A stretch of 64,000 bases of DNA. Origin: PLanc-01 sp035342095. GTDB taxonomy: Bacteria; Planctomycetota; Phycisphaerae; Sedimentisphaerales; Anaerobacaceae. Made by a program: the position numbers and the translations under genes. Of the stretch, positions 1-9,440 are shown one piece after another. How positions within the stretch are numbered: the first letter of the stretch is position 1; every line of letters begins with the position of its first letter. The stretch covers positions 35,055-99,054 of the forward strand of contig DAOQWL010000008.1 in assembly GCA_035342095.1 (NCBI GenBank), given 5' to 3'. A model generated the notes under the pieces. That model did no database searches. It was not told the DNA's origin and saw only the letters and a program-made list of their open reading frames with translations.

Positions 1-531
1 TTCCTGAAGTTCCCCGGCACCGACGTGCTGCTGGGTCCCGAAATGCTCTCGACGGGCGAGGTGATGGGGATCTCCGAGGACTTCGGGACCGCGTTCGCCA
101 AGAGCCAGATCGCGGCGGGCAACAGCCTCCCGACAGGCGGCAATGTGCTGTTCAGCGTCAACGACCGGGACAAGCCCAAGGCGGTGGCTCTCGCCCGGCG
201 GCTCCGCGAGCTGGGCTTCCGGATCGTCGCCACGAAGGGCACGTGCATCGAGTTCATCAAGAACAACATCCCGTCGGAGTTCGCGCTGAAGATGACCGAG
301 GGCCGGCCGCACATCGTGGATGCGATCATCAACAAGCAGATCGATCTGATCGTCAACACCGCGGTCGGCAAGCAGGCGATCAGCGACTCGTTCGCGATCC
401 GGCGCAGCGCGGTGGACCGCCAGGTCCCCTATGTTACGACGATGCGAGGGGCCGAAGCGGTCGTCAAGGCCATCGAGGCCCTCAGGGACAAGAAGGTCGA
501 CGTCAAGGCGATACAGCTATACTATCGATGA
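1..531 (+). CDS. carB: Carbamoyl-phosphate synthase large subunit, C-terminal fragment
   Basis: Only the last 176 residues are in the window; the frame is open from base 1. The protein makes carbamoyl phosphate for pyrimidine and arginine synthesis in the cytoplasm. The fragment begins in the end of the second ATP-grasp half, with the family string GPEMLSTGEVMG. It continues into the MGS-like allosteric domain (GNVLFSVNDRDK, then a Rossmann-like LGFRIVATKGT), where effectors such as UMP bind in E. coli. carA follows on the same strand, so the order is carB-carA, the reverse of the common arrangement. Identification is from established family motifs. Confidence 0.95.
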   Translation, partial: FLKFPGTDVLLGPEMLSTGEVMGISEDFGTAFAKSQIAAGNSLPTGGNVLFSVNDRDKPKAVALARRLRELGFRIVATKGTCIEFIKNNIPSEFALKMTEGRPHIVDAIINKQIDLIVNTAVGKQAISDSFAIRRSAVDRQVPYVTTMRGAEAVVKAIEALRDKKVDVKAIQLYYR

Positions 532-617
532 AGGATGGTTGATTCTGGATGATTGAAAGTGGAAGGGACGGAGTGAATCATCCATCATCCATATATCCAT
601 CATCAATGGAGTTCATT

Positions 618-1733
<1,116 letters not shown>

Positions 1734-2134
1734 GACGAACAGCGACGGTGCGCCGAGCACACCCAACTACGCCGTCCATCTCAGAACAGCGGGCAAAAGT
1801 CGCGGGCACCGTTTGGAGTTCCGCCTTCAGGCGGATGAAGACCGCGTAACCGCGGAACTCCGAACAGGCCATACGCCGACAGGCTGCTCACCGAATTAAC
1901 GTGGACGGCGTACTACCGCTGACGCCCGGTACGATGAACGCTCAGCATTCTCGCGGCAAGGCGAGAGCGGCAGGGTGGGCTATGCCCACCGAACGCCCAT
2001 ATCCAACGCCCGCCCCCTTCCCTTCCAGTTGGCGACATCACGATTCCGATAAAGCCTCGGCCATGGCAGTCCGCGATCGCTGCGTTCAGTTCGTTGACGA
2101 TGTTGATCATGTTTCCATCACAGGAAAATGAAGA
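1734..2134 (+). other. Intergenic stretch, no gene seen
   Basis: Between the convergent carA and EF-G-like genes. The open frames here are short, lack ribosome sites and resemble no family I recognise. No clear repeat or RNA gene was seen apart from the hairpin that follows. Confidence 0.5.
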
Positions 2135-2166
2135 CGGGCCCGGCAACCGGATGGCTGTCGGGCCCG
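2135..2166 (-). terminator. Likely terminator of the EF-G-like gene
   Basis: Stem CGGGCCCG / CGGGCCCG (8 bp) with a 16-base loop lies 29 bases beyond the stop codon of the minus-strand gene. On that strand it is followed by the moderately T-rich TCTTCATTTTCC. The tract is not a perfect U-run, so termination efficiency is uncertain. Confidence 0.5.
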
Positions 2167-2194
2167 CGATGTGTCAGGATGCGAGCGGGGAAGC

Positions 2195-4231
2195 CTACTC
2201 TTCCATGTCGTCCTTCTTCTTGCCGTAGAGGGCGACGATCTGCTGCTGAACGTTCGGGGGGACCGGCTCGTAGTGGCTCAGGGTCATGGAGAAGCTGCCC
2301 CGACCGCCGGTGACGCTCTTGAGCTGGCTGGTGTACTGGGCGACTTCCGCCAGCGGCGCCTGGGCCTTGATGACGATGTAATTGCCCGGCAGCATGTCCT
2401 GTCCGACGACGCGTCCTCGCTTGGAGGACAAGTCGCCGGCGATGTCGCCGACGTTCTCGGCCGGGATGGTCACTTCCATATTCACGATGGGCTCGAGCAG
2501 CGCGGGCTTGGCCTTCTTGACCGCGTCGATGAAGGCGCCTTTTCCGGCGGCGCGGAAGGCGACTTCCTTCGAGTCCACCGGGTGGTGTTTGCCGTCGTAG
2601 ACGGAGCACTTGACGTCCTGCATGGGGAAGCCCGCCACGGGACCGCTGACCATGACGTCGTTGATGCCCTTGAGGATGGCCGGTTCGAACTGTCCGGGGA
2701 TGGTGCCGCCATAGACATCCCAACTGTACTGCAGCGGCGGATCGCTGTTCCGTTCGGCGGGCTCGACCCGCAGGTAGACTTCGCCGAACTGGCCGGCGCC
2801 GCCAGTCTGTTTCTTGTGGCGGTAGTGGCCCTCGGCCTTGGCTGTGATCGTCTCCTTGTACGGGATCTTGGGCTCCTTCGTGTTGACTGCGAGCTTGAAC
2901 CGATTCTGCATCTTCTCGATCATGATCCGCAGGTGCAGGTCGCCCAGGCCCTGGGCCACGAGTTCCTTGGTCTGCACATCGCGCGTGGTCTTGAAGCAGG
3001 GGTCCTCCTCGCGGAGCCGATCGAGGGCGCCGCCGATCTTCTGTTCGTCGCCGCGGGAGGCCGGCTCCATGGCCAGGGAGAACATCGGTTCCGGGAAGGG
3101 GGGCATCTTGTACTGGCCGGAGACCCGCCCGTCGTGGACGAGGTCGCCAATCTTGAGTTCTTCGAGCTTGGCCAGCACGATGATGTCGCCCGCGACGCCG
3201 GCGTCGATTTCCTTGGTCTCGCCGCCTTGCGGTTTGAGGACGTGGCCGGGTCGAAGGCCCTTCTTGTCATCGTTGTGCATCATGTTCGTGTCGGACTTCA
3301 GCGTGCCGCCGAAGAGGCGGATGCTGGAGTACTTCATGTTCGAGCGCGGGTCGAACGCGACGCGGAAGACGACGCCCATCAGCGGTCCGGTGGGATCGGC
3401 CTTGATCTCCGTCACCTTCTCGCCGTCGACGAGCTTGGCCGGCTCGACCTCCGCAGGCGACGGGGTGTACTGGGTGATCAGGCTCAGCAGTTCCTTGACG
3501 CCGATCTCCTGGCGGGCTTCCGTGAAGACGATCGGGATCAGCGTTCCGGACCGCAGGGCCTTGACGAACACGGCGGCGATCTGGGCCGCCGGGATCTCTT
3601 CACCGCCAAGATACCGTTCCATCAAGGCGTCGTCTGCTTCCACAACGCTCTCAATGAGCTGGGTGTGGGCGTTCGCGACATCGATCAAGCCCGAGCTGCC
3701 GGTGGCGTTCTCGATGCAGTCGATGACGGACTTCTTGTCCGCGGCGGGAAGGTTCGCACATCGGCACTGTGTGCCGAAGGTCTCCTGAATCCCCTTGATG
3801 AGTTCGGGCATATCGACGTTCTCGGCGGCCATCTTGTTGATGACGATCACGCGAGGCTTGCCCAGCTCGCCCGCCAGATGGAAGAGCTTGCGGGTGTTCG
3901 TTTCGATGCCCGAACCGGCGTTGATTACGATGATTGCGGTCTCCGCCGCGGGCAGGGCCGCGATGGCCGGACCCACGAAATCGGGAGAGCCGGGGGTGTC
4001 GATGATGTTGATCAGCTTGCCGTTGCACTGCGCATGAACGACGGCCGCCAGGATGGAGTGCTGATGCTCCTTTTCTTCGTCGTAGTAGTCGCTGACGGAG
4101 GTCTTCTCGTCAACGCTCCCCAGCCGGCTGACGGCACCGGCCGTGTGCAGCATCGCCTCGGTGAGCGAGGTCTTTCCACTGCCGCCATGCCCCAAGAGAA
4201 TCACGTTCCGAATGTCGCCCGTTGCTGCCAC
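2195..4231 (-). CDS. EF-G-like translational GTPase paralog (FusA2 type)
   Basis: 678 residues with the EF-G domain order: GTPase (about 1-270), domain II, III, IV and V. The P-loop is GHGGSGKTS. It differs from canonical EF-G at key sites. The G3 motif is DTPGSPDF, where EF-G has DTPGH with the catalytic His. The G4 motif is NKMA, where NKxD normally gives guanine specificity. The switch I segment lacks the usual RGIT. The family of EF-G-2 paralogs is known to vary at the G3 His, but loss of the G4 Asp is unusual. The start is GTG at 4231, with GGAGGT about 7 bases upstream. Ribosome-related GTPase is the best call; whether it hydrolyses GTP is doubtful. Confidence 0.85.
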   Translation of the reverse strand: MAATGDIRNVILLGHGGSGKTSLTEAMLHTAGAVSRLGSVDEKTSVSDYYDEEKEHQHSILAAVVHAQCNGKLINIIDTPGSPDFVGPAIAALPAAETAIIVINAGSGIETNTRKLFHLAGELGKPRVIVINKMAAENVDMPELIKGIQETFGTQCRCANLPAADKKSVIDCIENATGSSGLIDVANAHTQLIESVVEADDALMERYLGGEEIPAAQIAAVFVKALRSGTLIPIVFTEARQEIGVKELLSLITQYTPSPAEVEPAKLVDGEKVTEIKADPTGPLMGVVFRVAFDPRSNMKYSSIRLFGGTLKSDTNMMHNDDKKGLRPGHVLKPQGGETKEIDAGVAGDIIVLAKLEELKIGDLVHDGRVSGQYKMPPFPEPMFSLAMEPASRGDEQKIGGALDRLREEDPCFKTTRDVQTKELVAQGLGDLHLRIMIEKMQNRFKLAVNTKEPKIPYKETITAKAEGHYRHKKQTGGAGQFGEVYLRVEPAERNSDPPLQYSWDVYGGTIPGQFEPAILKGINDVMVSGPVAGFPMQDVKCSVYDGKHHPVDSKEVAFRAAGKGAFIDAVKKAKPALLEPIVNMEVTIPAENVGDIAGDLSSKRGRVVGQDMLPGNYIVIKAQAPLAEVAQYTSQLKSVTGGRGSFSMTLSHYEPVPPNVQQQIVALYGKKKDDMEE

Positions 4232-4290
4232 TTTCGAACCTCCAACAGCGATGTGATCGTTTAGCTCTTTTGCCCAATATGAAACCCACT

Positions 4291-4320
4291 ATGATACAGA
4301 CCGCACCGCGCGAATCTCAA
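4291..4320 (-). promoter_or_regulatory. Putative sigma-70-type promoter of the EF-G-like gene
   Basis: On the minus strand TTGAGA, an 18-base spacer, then TATCAT; each box has one mismatch to consensus. It gives a leader of about 50 bases before the GTG start. The rest of 4232-4609 is non-coding and A/T-richer than the flanking genes. Confidence 0.5.
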
Positions 4321-4609
4321 GCGATTTTTTTGCATTTGCGGGGAATCGCCGGGCGGCACGCACATTTTTTCGGGACGCTGCGACGGAATTTTCGCATCGG
4401 ATTTTATTGGACAGTCCGCGGAGAGGGCACAAGACCCGCCCAGGCGGCACAAGGCATGGTGGTTCTCGATCCGCGCATTATTGTATATGGGGTGTCCGGT
4501 TATGGGGCCTTGGGACCGCGCACGAGGGGGGGCTAAAGGAAACCTCGTGTTGCTGCCGATATGCCCCACGTCGTTTCCGAACGAACGTGGCGTGCCTTTG
4601 AGGACAACT

Positions 4610-4759
4610 ATGGATAAGACCGAATTGATCGAATGCATCCGGGAGATCAACAAGACCGCCAAGCCGGAGTTTCTCGCTCGATTCTGCGAGAAGGAGCTGA
4701 GGGCCTATCTGGAGCACCTCATGGAGTTGAATCTGGAGGAGGCGGCTGTGGCCTCCTGA
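4610..4759 (+). CDS. 49-residue hypothetical protein
   Basis: Acidic, mostly helical small protein starting MDKTELIECIREINKTAK and ending EEAAVAS. I take the ATG at 4610 because GAGG lies 6 bases upstream; the longer frame from 4481 has no ribosome site and an unlikely N-terminus. I recall similar short planctomycete hypotheticals with an INxTAxxEFLxxFxExxLxxYLxHL pattern, but no function is known to me. It stands alone between a divergent EF-G-like gene and a convergent membrane-protein gene. No signal peptide or membrane segment. Confidence 0.7.
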   Translation: MDKTELIECIREINKTAKPEFLARFCEKELRAYLEHLMELNLEEAAVAS

Positions 4760-4776
4760 TCGCCGTGCTTGCCCCT

Positions 4777-4804
4777 GTCACCGGCGGGTCTTGCAGCCGG
4801 TGAC
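4777..4804. terminator. Stem-loop between convergent genes
   Basis: Perfect 9-bp stem GTCACCGGC / GCCGGTGAC with a 10-base loop, 17 bases after the small gene's stop. No T-tract follows on either strand, so it may be a structural or Rho-assisted terminator rather than a classical intrinsic one. Confidence 0.35.
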
Positions 4805-4891
4805 TCCCCCCATGAGGACCCGCCTCGCGGCAGATCCCGGCACAGCCGCAGACGCCCCGCACCCGGTGGTTCCCACCGAACCTGCTACCCC

Positions 4892-6103
4892 TCAATTCTC
4901 TTGATCGAGGTCCCCGGTCACGCTGCGACTGACGTCGCTGAGCCCTCGCTGTCGCTTCGATCGATCCCTTGTCTCCCCGGGCTGCTCCGAGGATTCGACG
5001 GAGGACTCCGACTTCGGTTTGGCCTGCGACTCGCTGAACGGCGCCGGCTCGGGGGCGTCTTCCGCCGCAGCGACCGCAGAGACTCGTGCGATGTTGTTTC
5101 GCTTGAACTCGATCAGCACCGGAACCAGGTTGGTCGGGACATGGAACGCCAGGTCGATCGTCACGGAATCGGCGGAGACCTTGGCCGGATCGATCGTGAT
5201 CAGCTCGGCCAGCGATTTGGCGTCGAGTCGACCGCCCGAGCCGATGTACCCAGCGGGGTACACGGCCTCGCCCTTGGCCGCGAGCGGCTCCGCGGCGCCG
5301 GTCTTGGGCCCGCAGACCAGGCGGAACTGCGACAGCGTGAACTTGGCCGCGTCCTTCATCGCGCTCTTGCGGATCTCGACGCGGGCGAGCATGAGGTTCT
5401 TGCCCGTCTGGGCCGATACGGGCTTGCCGTTCGAATCCCGCAGGCCTTCCGGGGCTTCCCAAACACCGTTCTTGGAGGGCACGTTGATGGCCGGCGTCGA
5501 CGTCATGAGCGGCGCATCCTTGTTCTTGAGCCGGTTGAGATAGAGCTGATCCACGAATCCTGCGTGCAACAGGGCAAAGCTCTTCGGCTCGCCCAGGGGG
5601 CTCAAGCTCCCGCCGCTGACGGTCCCGAACAGGCCGGCCACGAATCCGTCCGGGCTCAGCAAGGCCTTCTTCGGCGAAGACGGGTCGGGGTTCCGCTCCT
5701 CGAATCGCGGATAGGGGTACTGGCTCGGAATGGGGGCCATGGCCGCCGCAACGAGCAGGTGCCCGGTGACGATGTAGCCGAGAACGACGCCGGCCGCAGG
5801 TCTGCCGATCTGCTCGGGCAGCTTGCCGAAGCTGATCTTCTCCTTGCTGATCTGCATCGCGACGGCCTGGAGGACCGCGAAGACCAGAACGAACAACAGC
5901 AGAAAGCAGATCATGGGCGCCCAGATCAGGATGCCGGGCGAGTACTTGACCAGATAGTCGGCCAACCACTCATGGAATCCGAACGCCGCGAATCCGGCGA
6001 TCAAGGCGTTGAAGATCATCGCGATCCCCTGCGCCAGGGTCCCCTTCAGGAACAGGAACACCGCACATCCCGCCATGATGACGAGCATTGCCAAACTGAC
6101 CAT
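4892..6103 (-). CDS. CvpA-like multi-pass membrane protein with long C-terminal domain
   Basis: 403 residues. About four hydrophobic helices fill the first 150 residues, as in the CvpA/colicin V production family. A soluble region of about 200 residues follows, then a charged, low-complexity tail rich in Pro, Glu and Ser (about 355-403). No catalytic motif is visible. It is the last gene of a minus-strand operon with a PilT-like ATPase and a GspE-like protein, 67 bases after the latter, and has GGAG 8 bases before its ATG. The context suggests an envelope role linked to pilus or secretion ATPases; the CvpA assignment rests on topology and is moderate. Confidence 0.6.
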   Translation of the reverse strand: MVSLAMLVIMAGCAVFLFLKGTLAQGIAMIFNALIAGFAAFGFHEWLADYLVKYSPGILIWAPMICFLLLFVLVFAVLQAVAMQISKEKISFGKLPEQIGRPAAGVVLGYIVTGHLLVAAAMAPIPSQYPYPRFEERNPDPSSPKKALLSPDGFVAGLFGTVSGGSLSPLGEPKSFALLHAGFVDQLYLNRLKNKDAPLMTSTPAINVPSKNGVWEAPEGLRDSNGKPVSAQTGKNLMLARVEIRKSAMKDAAKFTLSQFRLVCGPKTGAAEPLAAKGEAVYPAGYIGSGGRLDAKSLAELITIDPAKVSADSVTIDLAFHVPTNLVPVLIEFKRNNIARVSAVAAAEDAPEPAPFSESQAKPKSESSVESSEQPGETRDRSKRQRGLSDVSRSVTGDLDQEN

Positions 6104-6170
6104 GACACATTCTCCGATCTATTCCATTGCGCCGCGAACGGCGATCCGTATCTTTTCTGTCGTCGCGGCC

Positions 6171-7820
6171 TCACTGGGCGGACGGGGCGCCCTCTTTCTT
6201 CGGGGGCGCGAGCACGCGAAGCATCTCGTTGATCGCCGTCGTGCCGGCGATGACCTTGCGGAGGGCCTGTTCCTGCATATAGAGCATCTTGGCCTTGCGG
6301 AACTGAACCCCGAGTTCGGGCAGTTGCTTGACGGTCCTGACGGCCTTCCTCAACTCGTCGTCGAGGATGATCATCTCGAACACGCCGGTCCGCCCGATGA
6401 ACCCGGTCCCCTGGCACATCTCACACGTGGACGGCTTGCCTCGCTTGTCGAAGACTTCCTTGCCCGGGCGGTAGAGGACCTTGGCCTTCTCCGCCGGCAG
6501 ATTGAACTTCTTGAGCAGCTCCTTGTTCGGGGCGTACCCCTGCTTGCAGGTGTCGCACAGCTTGCGGAACATGCGCTGGTTGCTGATTCCGATCAGCGTC
6601 TCGGTCACGAGCTTGCGGTCTTCGACCATCTTGAGCCATTTGGCGAGGGCCTGGAGCACGCTGCCGGACTCCATGACGACGTAGACGATCTTCTCCCGAG
6701 CGGCCGCACAGGCGGTCTTGGCGGTGTCGGCATCCTCGCACTCGCCCACGCCGATGATGTCCGCACCCATGCGGGCGATCGACTGGAGCTTCTTCGCATA
6801 GGTCGAGGTTCCCGTGTCGGTGAGGGAAAAGACCGTCTGCGTGACGTTGAGAAGCTGGCCGGTCGGCTGCTTCTCGAGCGTGTTGATATTGTTCAGGAAC
6901 GCGTCGTGATCGCGCACGAGGGCATACATCGTCGTGGTGACGCCGCTCTTGGCGGGCCCGGTGATGAGGAACAGACCCTGTTTCCTCTCCTTGAAACGAC
7001 CCAACTGCTCGAGCTGGTCCGGCGCGAGTCCGAGGTCGGTCAGCCGCATGGCGCTTTCCTTGGTGACATGCTTGAGCCGGATCTGCTCGCCGGCCGTCGA
7101 GCCGGCGGTCTGCACTTCCCAGTCGGTGTTGACTTTCACCTGGCGGGTGCGGAACTTGCCCTTCTGCGGCTTGCGCTTCTCCTTGGCGTCCAGGCCGGAC
7201 ACCTCTTTGACGAAGTGGATCAGGTACTCCATCTGTTCCCGCTGGATCGGCGGCTGTTTCGTCGCGGCGCCGTCGATGTTATAGACCACCTCGTAGCTCT
7301 CGCCCTTGGGCGTGAAGCTGATCGTGCTGGCCCGTCGCCACATGGCGTCCGTGAGCACGTCGTAGGCGGTACGGTAGCCGAAGAACGTGGGCGTGCGGGG
7401 CTCCGGCGGCGGGACTTCATTGTTGTTGGTCGTGATGAACATGAAGTTCGCCATCGCGTCGAGCTTCTCCGACTTGGCGAACAGGCTCTTGATGTGGTCG
7501 ATGGTCAGGACCCGGTCGAAGTCCAGCACGCGGCCGTTGCGGTGCTTGACGTAGGCCAGCGCTGCGCCCCCAACGGCGATGGCGCAGGCCAGCAGTCCGA
7601 CGGGGAACAGGGGGATCAGCCACCAGAGCAGGATGCCCAGGGCGCCGGCGCCGAGAAGGATGCCGACCCAGAGGGGAACGTTCGTGTTCACCGCCTTGGC
7701 GTCTCTGTGCGTCCAGCCGAGGAGCACGAGCCAGGCAAGATAGCAGGCCAGAAACACGGCCAGTTTCACGATTGAGATGTAGCCGCCGTACTCGACGGCC
7801 ATCAGCAGCGAATCTATCAT
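6171..7820 (-). CDS. Membrane-anchored GspE/PilB-like protein with degenerate ATPase motifs
   Basis: 549 residues. Two or three hydrophobic segments occupy the first 90 residues, which is unusual because GspE/PilB ATPases are soluble. The rest follows the secretion ATPase fold, including the zinc-binding pair CDTC...CEMCQGTG near residues 440-495. The Walker A position reads GPAKSGVTT, so the catalytic Lys is replaced by Val. The Walker B region reads ADIIGVGECEDADTA instead of the family VGEIRDxETA. It probably does not hydrolyse ATP by the usual mechanism. It lies 42 bases after a canonical PilT-like gene and starts with GGAG 6 bases upstream, so it may be a regulatory or scaffolding partner of an active ATPase. 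That role is inference. Confidence 0.75.
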   Translation of the reverse strand: MIDSLLMAVEYGGYISIVKLAVFLACYLAWLVLLGWTHRDAKAVNTNVPLWVGILLGAGALGILLWWLIPLFPVGLLACAIAVGGAALAYVKHRNGRVLDFDRVLTIDHIKSLFAKSEKLDAMANFMFITTNNNEVPPPEPRTPTFFGYRTAYDVLTDAMWRRASTISFTPKGESYEVVYNIDGAATKQPPIQREQMEYLIHFVKEVSGLDAKEKRKPQKGKFRTRQVKVNTDWEVQTAGSTAGEQIRLKHVTKESAMRLTDLGLAPDQLEQLGRFKERKQGLFLITGPAKSGVTTTMYALVRDHDAFLNNINTLEKQPTGQLLNVTQTVFSLTDTGTSTYAKKLQSIARMGADIIGVGECEDADTAKTACAAAREKIVYVVMESGSVLQALAKWLKMVEDRKLVTETLIGISNQRMFRKLCDTCKQGYAPNKELLKKFNLPAEKAKVLYRPGKEVFDKRGKPSTCEMCQGTGFIGRTGVFEMIILDDELRKAVRTVKQLPELGVQFRKAKMLYMQEQALRKVIAGTTAINEMLRVLAPPKKEGAPSAQ

Positions 7821-7862
7821 TCAGTGCTCCATTTTGCAGAACTTCAATCGTCATTCACTTCT

Positions 7863-8999
7863 CTAAAGGATGCCCTCAGCGGTGGTTCGGATGCCCTTGA
7901 GGGCCATCTTGAGTTCCTCCGCGTTGGGGGCGAATCCGTAGGCGTCTTTCGGATCGACCCAGCCTTCCTGCACCAATCGGCACAAGTTGTCGGTCAGGTC
8001 TTGCATGCCCTCTCGCTGGGAGGCCCGGATCACGGAGGGCAGGTCGCCCTCGCGCCCTTCGCTGATCAGCTTGCGGACGGGCGACGTCCCGAGCAGGACC
8101 TCCACGGCGGGAATGCGGTCCACCTCCTCGCGGATCGACGGCAACAAGACCTGGCTGATGATGGCCCGGATGCAGGTCGCCAGCGCCTGGCGGACCAGCT
8201 CGCGCTCGTTCGTGGGAAACAGGTCCAGGAGCCGGTGCACCGCCTGCGAGGCATTGGACGAGTGCATCGTCCCCATCACCATGTGTCCCGTCTCGGCGGC
8301 GCGCATGCCCGCCGTCACCGTCCGTGAGTCGCGCATCTCGCCGACGAAGACCACGTCCGGGTCCTCGCGCATCAGGTAGGTCAGCGCCTCCTCGAAGCTC
8401 GGCACGTCGATCCCGATCTCTCGCTGGGACACGATGGCCTTGTTGTCGTTGAACAGATACTCGATCGGGTCCTCCACCGTCACGAGGTGGCACGACCGCG
8501 TCCGCGTGATGTAGTCGAGCATGGCCGCGATCGTCGTCGTCTTGCCACAGCCCGTGGCGCCGACGACCAGCACCAGTCCCTGGCGGGACTCCGCGATCTT
8601 CTCCAGGATGGGCGGCAGGTGCAGGCTCTCGAACGACGGCACGTGCGCGCTGACCCGACGTCCCACAAGGCTGATCATGCCTCGCTGGCGAAACACGTTC
8701 AGGCGGAATCGGTGCTCGCGACCGACCTCATGGGCGAAGTCCAGCGTTCCGTTCTTGAGGAATTGCTCCTTCTGGGCCGGGCTCATGATCTCGAAGACCA
8801 GCTCCTCCATCCGTTCGGCGGTGAGGATGTCTCCGGTGGTGGTCTTGAGTTCGCCGTGCAGTCGCAGTTTGGGCGGCTGGCCCACCTTCAGGTGGATGTC
8901 GTTGGCCAGGGTTTTGATCGCCGCCTTGAAGTACTTGTTCAGTTGTGGTTCTTTCTTGCCCTTCGCATCCTGCGCGTCGAGTGGATGTTCCGTGCCCAT
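7863..8999 (-). CDS. pilT: PilT-like twitching/secretion ATPase
   Basis: 378 residues, the usual PilT length. PilT drives pilus retraction as a cytoplasmic hexamer. All motifs are intact: Walker A GATGCGKTTT, Walker B with the family signature EDPDVVFVGEMRD, and the His box GTMHSSN. The N-terminal PAS-like part (NDIHLKVGQPPKLRLHGEL) also fits. It is the first gene of the operon with the GspE-like and CvpA-like genes and sits behind a near-perfect promoter. A second PilT-like gene lies in the main pilus cluster at 53473, so this is one of two paralogs here and its partner machine is not certain. Confidence 0.9.
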   Translation of the reverse strand: MGTEHPLDAQDAKGKKEPQLNKYFKAAIKTLANDIHLKVGQPPKLRLHGELKTTTGDILTAERMEELVFEIMSPAQKEQFLKNGTLDFAHEVGREHRFRLNVFRQRGMISLVGRRVSAHVPSFESLHLPPILEKIAESRQGLVLVVGATGCGKTTTIAAMLDYITRTRSCHLVTVEDPIEYLFNDNKAIVSQREIGIDVPSFEEALTYLMREDPDVVFVGEMRDSRTVTAGMRAAETGHMVMGTMHSSNASQAVHRLLDLFPTNERELVRQALATCIRAIISQVLLPSIREEVDRIPAVEVLLGTSPVRKLISEGREGDLPSVIRASQREGMQDLTDNLCRLVQEGWVDPKDAYGFAPNAEELKMALKGIRTTAEGIL

Positions 9000-9082
9000 A
9001 CCCCTGCGGACTCCCTATTCTGATGCAACAACCTACCCTTGTCACTCATAAGGCTTGCAGAAACAAACCCTTACGATAACCC

Positions 9083-9110
9083 ATTATAAGGCAATCCTGC
9101 GGATTGTCAA
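9083..9110 (-). promoter_or_regulatory. Consensus sigma-70-type promoter for the PilT-like operon
   Basis: On the minus strand TTGACA, a 16-base spacer, then TATAAT: both boxes match consensus exactly. Transcription would begin about 75 bases before the PilT-like ATG. Confidence 0.7.
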
Positions 9111-9440
9111 GCTCGATACTCTGGCCCTGTGACGAACGGTTCGCCTCTCTTAACACGCATCTCTGACGCCGGGAAGCGATTTCGACCCAGTACCGGCGAG
9201 CATAGGGCCGCCTGTCCGAGTGCACAGCATATCAGGAAGGGCGGTTTCACGCTTGACGGGGAGTCGACAGGATGGGTAGAGTAGACCCTGGAAGACAGAT
9301 ATCGCGGACTGCTTTGCGGATTGCACCTTTGGAAAGCGCGATTGATCGCCCGGCGTTGAGTTCATAGGCCGGGCGGAACGGATTTCGTGTTGTCACAGGT
9401 GCACAAGAGGGGCTCCTGTTGGGTGAAAGGAGCGGCTGCG
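9111..9440 (+). other. Intergenic stretch upstream of pseudopilin genes
   Basis: Lies between divergent transcription units. No family-like protein, tRNA or strong hairpin was seen. Short open frames lack ribosome sites. Confidence 0.4.

Noticed and set aside
2171..4264. Plus-strand frame of about 700 codons opposite the EF-G-like gene
   Set aside because: Antisense shadow; composition is a mirror of the real gene and no domain is visible.
4777..4804. Attachment site or transposon end
   Set aside because: A single stem-loop between convergent genes with no direct repeats or mobile gene nearby.
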